From the NCBI RefSeq assembly GCF_016428595.1, contig NZ_JAELVQ010000001.1, positions 248,001-312,000 on the forward strand: 64,000 bases of DNA. Direction: 5' to 3'. Position numbers and translations under genes: made by a program. A model generated the notes under the pieces. The model searched no databases and was not told the origin of the DNA. It worked only from the letters and a program-made list of their open reading frames with translations. Of this stretch, positions 17,539 to 27,104 are shown piece after piece. Within the stretch, counting starts at the first letter, position 1. Each line of letters begins with the position of its first letter. This stretch comes from Snuella sedimenti. Lineage in GTDB: Bacteria > Bacteroidota > Bacteroidia > Flavobacteriales > Flavobacteriaceae.

Positions 17539-19431
17539 CTACCAAATTATTTCATATTTAACCGTACTCCCATCAACTGGAATCACTAACTCTGTTTCCC
17601 CTTCAATTTCTCTAATTATAGGGATTTGTCCTGTTAACACTTTAACGAAGTATTTCTGGTCATCGATAGCATATGATCCATCAGGCATTTTCTTAACTGT
17701 TCCCGAAGCAAGCTTACAATACCAATTAACCAAACCTGACTTTGAAAACTGAATGGTATGGATAATATGGGTATTATCGCTAGGTGTTATGCTACTCTCA
17801 ATTTCCACATCTTTATAAACATATTTGAACACTGGCAGTCCGGTTACTTTATCAACAGCATAGCCTTTGGACACAAAATCGGGAGCACTTCCAGTTACAG
17901 GGAAGCCATCCTTAAAATTAGAAAGCTGCGCTATGGGCTGATTTAAAAACGTCCACTGAACAGCTCCTCTAGGTCTAAACGACCCGTCACCTCTACTATG
18001 CCACATAGGTGTTGCATCGACAAAATCGCCTCTCCAAACACCTACGAGGTTACCAGCTCCCAAATCGTAGACATAATTTACACCTTCTGGCATTCCTACT
18101 CCTATGGTATGCGACAACCGCTTACCGTTGCCCTTAAACCCTACAAAAGCTCTTAACATACGTGGCCTTGCATTAGGTTGCACAAATATTGGCGAAACAG
18201 AATTTACAGCATTTGGATAGGAATCGTACACATTAAATGCTTTCGGGTTTGTTGCCGCTGTACTAATAGAAAATCCTAGCCTTGGTGCTCTCCAAGCAGC
18301 CGATTTAATATTGGTCAATAAAAAACTATGGGTTCCAGCCGACAACTCTAAGGTTACGTCTAGAGACTCTTCCCTATCGGATGCATTTTTTAGAATTACA
18401 GATTTCCCATTAATTTCAAGCGACATCCCTCCTGAATAACCGACAGATACTGTATAAGTATTATTTTTAGGAATGCTCAACACTCCAGAATAAACAACGC
18501 CATACCCATCTTCTTCGCCAGTTACATTAACATCGATTAATTTTGCTTGCCCCTCTGAAACAATCTTAGCTTCATTTAATTCCTCTAGTCCTTTAAAGTT
18601 ACCTTTATACGTTTTATACTTCAACGAAGAAACCGTAACTCCTGATGGTTCTAACAATTGGTATTTAATATCTCGGAATGCTACTGGTCCATGATCTCCT
18701 TGAATCATAAGTGGCCCTTTAGCAACTTCATTTTTCGCAATCGGCCCACCTGTATAATGAGGCACCTCTACATTTGTATGAATCGCTACACCATTAAGTG
18801 TTACCGAAACAAATTTAGCATTGGCTATTTTTTCCCCTAAAGTATTAAACCTAGGAGCTTGAAAATGAATTTTTAATTTTTGCCATAGCCCCGGAGCTTT
18901 TGATGCATTACTCAACGGTGGTATCCCCCTAAAAATTTTATCCGGTGTTGTTTCCCAATTATTATGAATACCTCCCATATCGGACATTTTAGGACTTACT
19001 ACGCCCCAACTATCCTTAAGCTGCAACTCATACCTGCCTTGCAAATAAATACCGGAGTTAGATCCTTTGGGAAGCATCACTTCCAATTCCAATTTAATGT
19101 CACCGTGCTCCCAAACCGTTTTTAATGGATCTCTTTTTTCCGAATCGTTTATATTAAGTAAAATGCCCGAACCCGGTTTAAAATCTATAGGTTTTGGTAT
19201 TACCTGATTTTCACTTTTTCGCTTTCTCTTCTTTTTCTTTTTAGATTTTGCTTCTAACTCATGCTTTTCCAATTCATGCACATCGATATTACGATTTACA
19301 GTAACTTCTCCAACAATCTGCCAGTTTCCGGCCTGTTGGTCAAAATCATTTAAGTTATCAAGCTTTATTTGCTCTTGTGCAAATAAATTCGCTCCAAAAA
19401 GGAGCATGGTCAATACAATTTTGATTTTCAT
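17539..19431 (-). CDS. Secreted DUF1080 (3-keto-glucoside hydrolase-like) protein with PA14-like domain
   Basis: A 630-residue protein with a signal peptide ending near LFAQ (19). After a striking basic tract (KKKKKRKRK, 65-73) follows a concanavalin-like DUF1080 fold (about 85-265; GSNSGIYLQGRYELQLKDSWG and GPLMIQGDHGPVAFRDIKY are typical). Then comes a PA14-like segment (about 270-395; NTYTVSVGYSGGMSLEINGK) and a C-terminal domain of unclear family (about 400-630). DUF1080 proteins include hydrolases of 3-keto-disaccharides, the products of glycoside oxidation, which suits the propeller dehydrogenase gene just downstream. The promoter region shares a 65-bp block with that of the azurin gene. 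Confidence 0.82.
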   Translation of the reverse strand: MKIKIVLTMLLFGANLFAQEQIKLDNLNDFDQQAGNWQIVGEVTVNRNIDVHELEKHELEAKSKKKKKRKRKSENQVIPKPIDFKPGSGILLNINDSEKRDPLKTVWEHGDIKLELEVMLPKGSNSGIYLQGRYELQLKDSWGVVSPKMSDMGGIHNNWETTPDKIFRGIPPLSNASKAPGLWQKLKIHFQAPRFNTLGEKIANAKFVSVTLNGVAIHTNVEVPHYTGGPIAKNEVAKGPLMIQGDHGPVAFRDIKYQLLEPSGVTVSSLKYKTYKGNFKGLEELNEAKIVSEGQAKLIDVNVTGEEDGYGVVYSGVLSIPKNNTYTVSVGYSGGMSLEINGKSVILKNASDREESLDVTLELSAGTHSFLLTNIKSAAWRAPRLGFSISTAATNPKAFNVYDSYPNAVNSVSPIFVQPNARPRMLRAFVGFKGNGKRLSHTIGVGMPEGVNYVYDLGAGNLVGVWRGDFVDATPMWHSRGDGSFRPRGAVQWTFLNQPIAQLSNFKDGFPVTGSAPDFVSKGYAVDKVTGLPVFKYVYKDVEIESSITPSDNTHIIHTIQFSKSGLVNWYCKLASGTVKKMPDGSYAIDDQKYFVKVLTGQIPIIREIEGETELVIPVDGSTVKYEIIW

Positions 19432-19495
19432 AAATAATTTCTTCTAATAATTCGACTTAAAATACAGCTTAGCAACTGCTTACAACTTGACACAA

Positions 19496-19560
19496 AACCA
19501 AATATATGTATACATATCAACTGTCCTGTGCAGTTTTATTCACTGAAAAAAATTATACAA
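19496..19560 (-). promoter_or_regulatory. Promoter/operator block of the DUF1080 gene, shared with the azurin promoter
   Basis: A 65-bp block that aligns without gaps to 20265-20329 (49 of 65 identical by eye). On the minus strand it holds a TATATTTG -7 box (19499-19506). Upstream of that lies an inverted repeat AACTG-N7-CAGTT (19519-19535), then a fully conserved TTGTATAATTTTTTT at the far end. Confidence 0.55.
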
Positions 19561-19657
19561 TCATACACATGTCTAAACACCTACCTTTATATGACTTATA
19601 TAAGCAATAATATACAACTTATTTATCTTCTATTTAAGAATGGATATAAAATTAAAA

Positions 19658-19687
19658 AGCCCCAAGAATAACATAATTCTTGGGGCT
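19658..19687 (-). terminator. Strong terminator after the azurin gene
   Basis: AGCCCCAAGAAT pairs perfectly with ATTCTTGGGGCT over a 6-nt loop, followed on the minus strand by a T-rich run, 21 bp past the azurin stop codon. Confidence 0.88.
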
Positions 19688-19708
19688 AAAACTTTATTTT
19701 GTATTAGT

Positions 19709-20233
19709 TTATTCTACAATAAACTTTCCCTTCATCATACCATAATGTCCAGGAAAACTGCATAAAAACTCGTATTCTCCAGTTTCGGGAGCATTAAACT
19801 CTATAGAAGTGGTCTCCCCGCCTCCTATTAACTTAGTATGCGCAATAATGTCATCCTTTGCATCAGCTGGAATAAATTCTGTATCATGTGCTGTAGCCGA
19901 TTTATTTCCAAAAGCCACTAAATCAACCCCCTTCTTAAGCAACACAAAATTGTGCCCCATAATTTTCTTGTCCAATTTACCTATGTGCCTAAGGGTTAGC
20001 TTCACTTTTTTACCTGCTTTTACTCTAATTTCGGTTTTATCGAATTTCATCATATCATTACCAGAAATAACAACATTGCTGATATCTTCTTCAACTTTTT
20101 TTTGCGGTTCACTGGTTTTCTTTTCATATGAAAACCCTTCTTTTTTCTTTTCTTCTTTTCCTCCACAACCGACTAATATTGCACAAGAAAAGATCGATAC
20201 TAATACGTATTTTATTGTTTTCATTTTTAGCAT
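19709..20233 (-). CDS. Azurin-type blue copper lipoprotein
   Basis: A 174-residue protein (alternative ATG at 20224). The lipoprotein signal has lipid cysteine Cys23 (LVGC). A charged linker (about 24-50) leads to a cupredoxin domain with all four type 1 copper ligands visible: His94 in GHNFV, then Cys158, His163 and Met167 in CSFPGHYGMM. Azurins carry single electrons between periplasmic oxidoreductases. The linker GGKEEKKKEGFSYEKK is almost the same as in the cytochrome c lipoprotein at 54836-55336, so both may use the same membrane tether. It shares a promoter block with the neighbouring DUF1080/dehydrogenase operon, so it is a likely electron acceptor of that dehydrogenase. Confidence 0.93.
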   Translation of the reverse strand: MLKMKTIKYVLVSIFSCAILVGCGGKEEKKKEGFSYEKKTSEPQKKVEEDISNVVISGNDMMKFDKTEIRVKAGKKVKLTLRHIGKLDKKIMGHNFVLLKKGVDLVAFGNKSATAHDTEFIPADAKDDIIAHTKLIGGGETTSIEFNAPETGEYEFLCSFPGHYGMMKGKFIVE

Positions 20234-20264
20234 TTTGTTTAGTATTATTTAATCCTTCAAAAGT

Positions 20265-20329
20265 AACCAAATTTACACATATATACCAATACTATTGTAT
20301 AGTATAATTCAGTGAAAAAAATTATACAA
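20265..20329 (-). promoter_or_regulatory. Promoter/operator block of the azurin gene
   Basis: On the minus strand it has a TAAATTTG -7 box (20268-20275) and, upstream, a perfect inverted repeat ATACTAT-TGT-ATAGTAT (20289-20305). The distal 15 bp are identical to the DUF1080 promoter block. The inverted repeat differs in sequence from that block but keeps its symmetry at nearly the same place. Confidence 0.55.
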
Positions 20330-20420
20330 ACATGTGATAAAATAAGGATCCAAAGAAACATGTTAAAATAAAATCGAAATACAATTTACCAATAGATAAT
20401 TCTTTGGACTTCGAACAAAA

Positions 20421-22013
20421 CTATAATATATAATCTGTACTTATAAAATTGGATGTTTTCTTTTCCAACAGTTCTTTTAAAATGGCATTATTGTAATCAT
20501 TATCCTTGGAAGCCACAAATGTTCTGATGGAAAACGAACGTAACGCATCGACCACACTCAAGGTACTAAATGCAGAGTCTTTTCGTCCCGTAAACGGATA
20601 TACATCCGGTCCTCGCTGACATGAACTATTTAAATTGACACGACACACTAAGTTAACCAAAATGTCAATTAAAGGCGATAGTGTTTTTACATCTTTACCA
20701 AACAAACTTACCTGTTGTCCATAATTTGATGCAGCCATATCGTCTAAAGGCTCATCTATCTCATTAAAAGACACAACAGGTATTACTGGTCCAAACTGTT
20801 CTTCTTGAAAGACACGCATCGATTTATTTACCGGAAATAAAACTGCTGGGTAAATAAAGTTCTCTGAAGTTTCTCCTCCTTTTTCGTTTATAATATTTGC
20901 GCCTTTTAGCTTAGCATCTTCTATTAATTCTTGTATATAGCCCGGTTTTTCTACTTCAGGTAACGGCGTTAACTTAGCGCCCTTGTCCCATGGGTTACCA
21001 AATTTAAGTCCATCCACCTTTTCGGCAAAACGCTTGTTAAATTCTTCAACAATAGATTCATGCACGTATAATACTTTTAAAGCAGTACATCGCTGTCCGT
21101 TAAACGACAGTGTACCCGCGATACACTCATCTATAGTTAAATCTAAGTCGGCATCGGGTAAAACGATAGCTGGGTTCTTTGCTTCCAAACCCAATACCAA
21201 TCGCAGTCTATTCTTTTTGGGGTGATTATTTTGTAAAGCATTAGCCGATTTACTATTACCTATTAAAGCCAATACATCTACTTTACCAGATTGCATAATT
21301 GGTGTGGCCAACACACGGCCTCGGCCATAAATGACATTTACAACACCCTTGGGAAAACTATTCTGAAAGGCTTCCAATAGGGGAGATATTAACAAAACGC
21401 CTAATTTTGCCGGTTTAAAAATAACCGGATTCCCCATAATTAAAGCTGGGATAAGTAATGTAAAGGTTTCGTTTAAGGGATAATTGTAGGGCCCGAGGCA
21501 CAACACAACACCTAAAGGCCCTCGGCGTATGTGCGCATGGACTCCCTGATGCTTTTCGAACTTTGCAGAATCCCGATCCAATTGCTTGTATGCTTCAATA
21601 GTGTCATAAATATAATCAACTGTTCTATCAAATTCCTTTTCAGAATCTGGTAAATTCTTACCAATTTCCCACATTAACAATTTAACCACTTCTTCCCGTT
21701 TGGTTTTCATCTGCTCTACAAACTTTTCCATACAGGCAATCCTGTCTACAACCTTCATTGTAGGCCATAAGCCTTTCCCTTTGTCATAAGCCAAACAAGC
21801 CGAATTTAAGGCTTCCATTGCTTCAGTCTCGCCTAATTGCGGAATACTTCCTAGCAACGTAGGCCTATAAGCTTCAGTAGAAGAAATCGTAGAATAAACA
21901 TCAATAGAATCACCATCCCATTGCTTTAGTTCTCCCGATACCAAATACGTCTTTTGATGGTGTAAAGATTTTATTTTATAGGGCTCAGGTATATCCTTAA
22001 AAGATCTATTCAT
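20421..22013 (-). CDS. gapN: NADP-dependent glyceraldehyde-3-phosphate dehydrogenase (GapN-type aldehyde dehydrogenase)
   Basis: A 530-residue aldehyde dehydrogenase, full length for the family. The catalytic cysteine is Cys309 (FNGQRC) and the general base Glu277 (LGLEAKNP). Asn177 in GPYNYPLN stabilises the intermediate. No signal peptide, so it is cytoplasmic. The whole-protein pattern (VSGELKQW at the N-terminus, [20 protein letters not shown] near the C-terminus, ending FISTDYIL) matches the non-phosphorylating GAPDH group of Bacteroidota, which makes 3-phosphoglycerate and NADPH. Lying next to fucosidase genes, it could alternatively oxidise another aldehyde such as L-lactaldehyde, but the sequence favours GapN. 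Confidence 0.85.
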   Translation of the reverse strand: MNRSFKDIPEPYKIKSLHHQKTYLVSGELKQWDGDSIDVYSTISSTEAYRPTLLGSIPQLGETEAMEALNSACLAYDKGKGLWPTMKVVDRIACMEKFVEQMKTKREEVVKLLMWEIGKNLPDSEKEFDRTVDYIYDTIEAYKQLDRDSAKFEKHQGVHAHIRRGPLGVVLCLGPYNYPLNETFTLLIPALIMGNPVIFKPAKLGVLLISPLLEAFQNSFPKGVVNVIYGRGRVLATPIMQSGKVDVLALIGNSKSANALQNNHPKKNRLRLVLGLEAKNPAIVLPDADLDLTIDECIAGTLSFNGQRCTALKVLYVHESIVEEFNKRFAEKVDGLKFGNPWDKGAKLTPLPEVEKPGYIQELIEDAKLKGANIINEKGGETSENFIYPAVLFPVNKSMRVFQEEQFGPVIPVVSFNEIDEPLDDMAASNYGQQVSLFGKDVKTLSPLIDILVNLVCRVNLNSSCQRGPDVYPFTGRKDSAFSTLSVVDALRSFSIRTFVASKDNDYNNAILKELLEKKTSNFISTDYIL

Positions 22014-22147
22014 AATATAAGTTGTTAGAGTTTAGTGTAAAGCTAAGATACCTATCTTCTTTTTGAAATTTCTTTTAAAATCTGTCTATTTTGAAAGAAA
22101 TATTGAATTCTTAACGCTTTAATTACTAGGCTACAAAACGTTTATAA

Positions 22148-22161
22148 CGAAATCGATTTCG
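22148..22161. promoter_or_regulatory. Palindromic operator candidate upstream of gapN
   Basis: CGAAATCGATTTCG is a perfect 14-bp palindrome, about 135 bp upstream of the gapN start, with the central CG typical of LacI-family operators. Only one copy was noticed. Confidence 0.35.
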
Positions 22162-22305
22162 ACTGTTAATTTTATTTAAAGAATTTAAATTGACATGTCC
22201 TAAAATCCCAAAATAAAGATTTTCTTAAAACAAACTATCCTCTAGACAGGGGACCATAGAGGTGCACATCGATGTGCTAACGCATGGCATTTTGACCTTT
22301 TAGGT

Positions 22306-22338
22306 CAAAAAAAAAAACGATTCCGAAAGCTTTCGGAA
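22306..22338 (-). terminator. Terminator after the propeller enzyme gene
   Basis: On the minus strand the self-complementary TTCCGAAAGCTTTCGGAA is followed by TCG and twelve T. It lies about 340 bp past the stop of the minus-strand gene at 22677. Confidence 0.65.
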
Positions 22339-22676
22339 CTGTTATTTAGGTTCCCTTTTTATTCACGAATCTTCGACTTCACGGAAATGTCAATCTTCCC
22401 TTCCGACCAGGCAGATTCAACTGAATCCCCGACGCAGAGCGTCGAGAAACTCTTTCAATTTAATAAAAAATCATGGGCTTATAAACAGGAAAGTTATATT
22501 TGTATCTTATGAGCAAACATCTCGAAAACACACAGACAAACGTTTAAAGTTCACTTAACAGAAACAATAAGTGCAACATTGAAACCACTATTAAAGAGAC
22601 TATACCATTTAACGGGCATCGCCTATTATTGTTTTCAAAAACACTCCTTAATTACAGTCTTTTTCAGCTTTATTTA

Positions 22677-24338
22677 CTAAGGCATTGGCATTACTTCGCC
22701 ATGTAATAAAATTGGGTTGGGACTATTTGGATTTATTATGACTTTAATTTTATATGTTTTATCCTTATCGAAAGAAACTTTACTCTTTAAATAAAGACCT
22801 GTCTTCTCAAAAGGTAATAATTTGGGAACCGTTCCATTTACAATTTCAATATCTTTTCCTTCCTTGGAACATATTATTCTTATCTTGGATTTTTTAGAAG
22901 CTGCTTGTCCGAAATTCTGAACTTCAACAGTTAGATCCGCACCTTTTGGTGTTGGTTTTATCTTTGGCAATCTGGCAGACAATATAGGCGTTACATAATC
23001 TACCCCTGGTAAACGTGTATATGCGAACAAAAGGCTTCCTTTATTGGTTTTACCTATTATTTTTCCAGCAAAGTTAGACTCTGTAAGCCCATGACCTTCC
23101 CCATCAAATGTAATAATGAGGTCATCTCCCATCTTTTCTGTTTTAGTGACCTTAGCCCCTTTTCCAAAATTCACTGCTTCAGTGGCTCCAAATCTTAAGG
23201 ATGCAATATCCATATCGGTATGCGGATTAAAATCGGGCTCAGCTGTTATTTTAACCTGTACTGCTTTAGTTTTGGCACCAATCTTTTTCTTATTAAGCAC
23301 AGTTGCCAAACGCCCGACTGTTAATGGTATAACAATATGTTTTGAGCTATGGTTATCATTTTCAAGGTCGTGCCATTTTATGGTATCAATGACCGCAAAA
23401 TGCGCCTGTGTTGCTCTTCCGTATTTATCCTGTAGCACTTTAATACGCTCATACTTAAACCAATCGACCTTAGTTCCATCTTCATACTTAGAAATCCCAG
23501 GCATATATGCTTCTCCAGGATCGACCTTCCATGTAACGCCATCTTTGGATCTTAAACTGTAGGCTATACGACCTAACCAGTCGTTTACGATCATATGGTA
23601 CTGAATATTGGTTTTCCACACTAACGGATCTTCAAATTCTCCTTCAACTGGTGGATACACACGTTTTTCGGTAACTTGATTATAAGGAGACACCCCTGTT
23701 TTACTAAACCAAATACCGCCGCCGCGACACACCATTAAATACGATCCGTCTTCTCTCTGGGCAAAACTTAAGTTACTTAATCCTTCAATAATTTTCCGAT
23801 CGCGTTTATTAAATTCAAACTTGTTATATTTCCAAGGCTCATAGATTGCATCAGAAATATAATAACCTCCTATAACATACACAACATACCGATTGTCTTT
23901 TAGCCTGTATACTTCTGGGTTATGCCCTTTGCCTACAGTTTCTACAATCTTGTAAGGTCCAAATGAATTTTGGGAAACGGCATGGAATACGGTAGACTTA
24001 CTCCAATACATATGCCCTTTGGGGGAGTTCTCTGGCCATCCACAAACAAAAAGATGGTATTTGTTATCGTCTCCCAACACAGCATTACCTCCCCAATAAG
24101 AGTTTACATTATCTTCAATCCCATTATCGACATAACGTGGAATAACATTTTTGGCACCCCAAGTATCTGTTGTTAATTGACCTTGTACTGGCATAGGCAG
24201 AAACCTATCCATAAAACGTCCTCCATACACCAAACTATCCCATGCAACAGGGCGTTCACGTTCTTTAACTTGGGCTTGTACTTGTCCTATTAACAATACA
24301 AATACAATTAAGTGAATAATAAAATTTTTGTGTTTCAT
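22677..24338 (-). CDS. Secreted five-bladed beta-propeller glycoside hydrolase-like protein
   Basis: The ATG at 24338 is preferred; the longer frame opens with TTG. About 553 residues with a signal peptide ending near VQAQ. The N-terminal two thirds look like a GH43/GH117-type propeller (WGGNAVLGDDNKYHLFVCGW, GHNPEVYRLKDNRYVVYVIG, EFEDPLVWKTNIQYHMIVNDW), with acidic residues placed as in those folds. The C-terminus (about 465-550; ADLTVEVQNFGQAASKKSKI) resembles a CARDB/immunoglobulin-like module. It is the last gene of the PUL 2 hydrolase cassette, 270 bp after the DUF6259 gene. The exact family and bond are not identified. Confidence 0.72.
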   Translation of the reverse strand: MKHKNFIIHLIVFVLLIGQVQAQVKERERPVAWDSLVYGGRFMDRFLPMPVQGQLTTDTWGAKNVIPRYVDNGIEDNVNSYWGGNAVLGDDNKYHLFVCGWPENSPKGHMYWSKSTVFHAVSQNSFGPYKIVETVGKGHNPEVYRLKDNRYVVYVIGGYYISDAIYEPWKYNKFEFNKRDRKIIEGLSNLSFAQREDGSYLMVCRGGGIWFSKTGVSPYNQVTEKRVYPPVEGEFEDPLVWKTNIQYHMIVNDWLGRIAYSLRSKDGVTWKVDPGEAYMPGISKYEDGTKVDWFKYERIKVLQDKYGRATQAHFAVIDTIKWHDLENDNHSSKHIVIPLTVGRLATVLNKKKIGAKTKAVQVKITAEPDFNPHTDMDIASLRFGATEAVNFGKGAKVTKTEKMGDDLIITFDGEGHGLTESNFAGKIIGKTNKGSLLFAYTRLPGVDYVTPILSARLPKIKPTPKGADLTVEVQNFGQAASKKSKIRIICSKEGKDIEIVNGTVPKLLPFEKTGLYLKSKVSFDKDKTYKIKVIINPNSPNPILLHGEVMPMP

Positions 24339-24414
24339 TTTATTCAATTCTAATTACGTTTATTTATATAATGCCTTTTTTATATTATTAACCTGTTGAC
24401 ATTTTGGCAAAACC

Positions 24415-24537
24415 CTGTCAATTCGAGTGAATTTCACAATTGAAATGAGTGAAATTTGTATCGAGAACGGGAATTTTATTTTTCAAACTAGTACTCTATA
24501 CGGTTTTCTTTGATTTCGACTGCACTCAATTTGACAG
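24415..24537. repeat. Imperfect inverted-repeat element in a hydrolase intergenic gap
   Basis: Ends CTGTCAATTCGAGTG and CACTCAATTTGACAG are inverted copies (13 of 15). Between them are further GTGAA/TTCAC arms. Elements with TTCGACTGCxCTCAATxTGACA ends are, from memory, frequent in flavobacterial intergenic DNA. Only this copy is present here. Confidence 0.5.
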
Positions 24538-24617
24538 AAAATCACTCGAACTAGACATATCATTACTGCTTGGATAAAAATATACAACAAGCATTATTAT
24601 GCTTTATACAACCTATA

Positions 24618-27104
24618 TTATCTTTTAATAGTAAACCACCTTTTAACCTTTAAGCAATCCCCTAATATGGTATAATAAAACTTTCCTTCTAGGGTAACTT
24701 CTGTTAATGGAATTGTAAAAATTCGCGTATTCCCATCTAAGTGATCATTCACCTGAAATCCTGGTGCTTTACATTCAATACGACTTAAATCTATTCTTTG
24801 TTTATCCTTTTGCCAAGGTGCAAGAAGCGAAACAGCAATTTGAACTTCCTCTCCTTGCTCTCCTTTCACCATTTGCTGATTAATTATAGGTAAGGCCGGA
24901 CAATCTGGTAATGGAAACAAAACTGCCGAAACTGCCGACTTCAACGATACGTATATATCTTTATCGTTATGCTTTATGGGTATTTCGTTCATTTTCAATG
25001 TTTCCACATTAAACTCATAGGCAACTTTAACATTTTCTGGTAATTCCGGGAGCCTTACAAGCACCTTACCATCTTTAAGAGGTCTAGCATCTACATGACC
25101 TCCTGTTAATACCCAATAAGCTTCTGATTTCCATAAATGCCCCATCCACTTTGGGTCATTTTCCGCAATAGGATCCCATTCGGTAATATCTCCATACGTA
25201 ACAGCATTGGCGAATGTTGGATGCAATTCATGCCACCTTAAATCAATAACAAAATCTTCATCATAATCTTTGGGTTTTTCCGTACCTACTTTAGACCAAG
25301 CCCAATTACGCCTTTGGTTTTCTGTTTTGCTCATTATGGCTCCCGTAATGGCTGCCTCAGGAGCACTGGCATGGTATGATAAAGATAAATAGTTTGGCAT
25401 AGCTATTTTCATAGCATCAATTTCACTACCAGAGCAATCCATTATTAAAGCGCCATTAGTACTTTCATGGAAATAGTCCATATAGAATTCTGTAGAAATA
25501 AAAAAATCAGGATTTATTTTATCGGTAGCTTCTCTAATTCTCTTCAAACAATTTCGCATCCACTTGTTAGCATTAAAAGGACTCTCATGCGCATGGGCTT
25601 CATTATAACAGGGACGAAATGGAAATCCGAATTCATCCAATCGAATCTCATCCACACCCGTTTTTGCCAACATGGTACACACCCTAATTAAATTATCTTG
25701 CCAGGGTTTATATCCCGGACAATTAAATGCACCATAAATCTCATCTCCCTGTCTGTAATCCAGAACAGGTTTGCCATTTCTATTTTTAATAGCAAACTTT
25801 TCCCAATCGCCTTCAAACATTGGGCTAGTTTTACGAGCTCCATAAGCGGCTACGTACATAGCTACTCTCCTCCCGTATTTATGGCAGATCTCTACTCCTT
25901 TCTTAAAAGCCTCTAAGCCTCCAAGATCTGACCTAAAATCTATAAATCCAGATGACATCCACGGCCCGTAGGTTTCTGGCCAACGATTAACACCTTCATT
26001 CCACATGGCTATCTCCATACAGTCATTAATGTTATTGCCAAATATTGGTTTACTGAACAAGCTATGTAATTGCTCAAAAGAAGTAAATACATCCTCTTGA
26101 CCCGTCTCCTTATTTTTTGCTACCGCCCCTTTACTTGGAAACCAAGTGCTCGAACGAGTTGTTACTTCTTCTTTATACCAATTGGGCACTTTGCGTGTTT
26201 TAATATTTTTAGAGAACCAAGCATGATAAGCTTTTGCCGCTGTTCTCCAATTTCCATTATAAGCCAGTATTTTAGCTGAAGGCCAGATTTGGGCTTTACC
26301 TGCATCTATCTGTTTTTTATCAAAATAGAAGGATGCCATGCCGCCCTCGGGAAAGGTAGATATCACTTTATTGCTAAAGTCTTTATCTTGAACAATAACA
26401 GCCAAGCCTTGCTTTTTAACTGGCTCATAAACCGTTTGCCACTGCATCGACACATCCTTACCATAAATACCTCCAATGGGGCGTTCCCATGCTTTAACAC
26501 TTGGATACCCCCTATCCCACATATTAACCGTTAAATTAGTGTCTTTGTCATTACCCAAACAAATACCCGTAAAGTATGGAAATGCTGTATAAACTGAGAC
26601 TGTTTTGCTTCCTACATTTTTTACCGCTAAATGCGTGTCGAATGTTCCCGAAGCATTATGAAGCCCTACTTTTAACGCAACCTGAAGCTGTGTGTTTTCG
26701 TGGAGATAAATAATCTCAAGTGTTTTCAAGTTTTCATCTTCTTTAACACTATAGCTATTAATGGTACATGAATTGGGATCAATTAAAACACCTCCATAGG
26801 CATTATCCTGCGCACCTGCCCGTAGGAAAGGCATTGAAGTTGTATTGGCAAACAACCTGAAAATATTTCCTCCCTTTTCATTTTTTATATAATTGTCTTT
26901 TGTAGGCTTATTATAGATAGAGTCTATTTGTCCTGTCTTTTTGTTAAAAGTAACCTTTACAAAAGCATTCTGAATGCCTATATGAGTTTTGTTATCTATT
27001 GTTCTAGTTTCTTCGTTTGGAATACGTGAGCACGATAAGATTATATTGCTTATTATAACCAAACAACCAATCATTATTCCAGAAATAGAATACTTATACT
27101 TCAT
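24618..27104 (-). CDS. DUF6259-type TIM-barrel glycoside hydrolase-like lipoprotein
   Basis: The ATG at 27104 is chosen over an upstream TTG that gives two more residues. About 828 residues with a lipoprotein signal (IILSC, lipid cysteine 25). A beta-sandwich N-terminus (to about 330) is followed by a (beta/alpha)8-like region. Likely active-site strands are ETYGPWMSSGFIDFRSD, GVDEIRLDEFGFPFRP (candidate nucleophile Asp) and DFFISTEFYMDYFHES (candidate acid Glu). The C-terminus forms beta modules. It is like the DUF6259 family, related to retaining alpha-glycosidases. The start overlaps the end of the GH95 gene by 11 bp, so translation is coupled. The substrate is presumably the same fucosylated or galactosylated glycan as the neighbouring enzymes. 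Confidence 0.75.
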   Translation of the reverse strand: MKYKYSISGIMIGCLVIISNIILSCSRIPNEETRTIDNKTHIGIQNAFVKVTFNKKTGQIDSIYNKPTKDNYIKNEKGGNIFRLFANTTSMPFLRAGAQDNAYGGVLIDPNSCTINSYSVKEDENLKTLEIIYLHENTQLQVALKVGLHNASGTFDTHLAVKNVGSKTVSVYTAFPYFTGICLGNDKDTNLTVNMWDRGYPSVKAWERPIGGIYGKDVSMQWQTVYEPVKKQGLAVIVQDKDFSNKVISTFPEGGMASFYFDKKQIDAGKAQIWPSAKILAYNGNWRTAAKAYHAWFSKNIKTRKVPNWYKEEVTTRSSTWFPSKGAVAKNKETGQEDVFTSFEQLHSLFSKPIFGNNINDCMEIAMWNEGVNRWPETYGPWMSSGFIDFRSDLGGLEAFKKGVEICHKYGRRVAMYVAAYGARKTSPMFEGDWEKFAIKNRNGKPVLDYRQGDEIYGAFNCPGYKPWQDNLIRVCTMLAKTGVDEIRLDEFGFPFRPCYNEAHAHESPFNANKWMRNCLKRIREATDKINPDFFISTEFYMDYFHESTNGALIMDCSGSEIDAMKIAMPNYLSLSYHASAPEAAITGAIMSKTENQRRNWAWSKVGTEKPKDYDEDFVIDLRWHELHPTFANAVTYGDITEWDPIAENDPKWMGHLWKSEAYWVLTGGHVDARPLKDGKVLVRLPELPENVKVAYEFNVETLKMNEIPIKHNDKDIYVSLKSAVSAVLFPLPDCPALPIINQQMVKGEQGEEVQIAVSLLAPWQKDKQRIDLSRIECKAPGFQVNDHLDGNTRIFTIPLTEVTLEGKFYYTILGDCLKVKRWFTIKR

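Larger units (their letters stand above)
22014..22676. other. 663-bp intergenic region between gapN and the propeller enzyme
   Basis: No credible gene. Seen here: a possible operator palindrome (22148-22161), a terminator for the minus-strand propeller gene (22306-22338), and further small palindromes (GCACATCGATGTGC near 22264, TTTGACCT-TTT-AGGTCAAA at 22291-22309). A plus-strand TATATTTG box near 22495 is followed only by an 11-codon frame. Confidence 0.5.

Noticed and set aside
22291-22309. TTTGACCT-TTT-AGGTCAAA hairpin as a terminator
   Set aside because: The long homopolymer is A on the plus strand after the hairpin and T before it on the minus strand, so it fits neither direction. The T-run instead serves the neighbouring TTCCGAAAGCTTTCGGAA hairpin.
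22490-22560. Plus-strand promoter-like TATATTTG followed by an ATG
   Set aside because: The frame stops after 11 codons and nothing else lies downstream on that strand before the antisense 3' end of the propeller gene.
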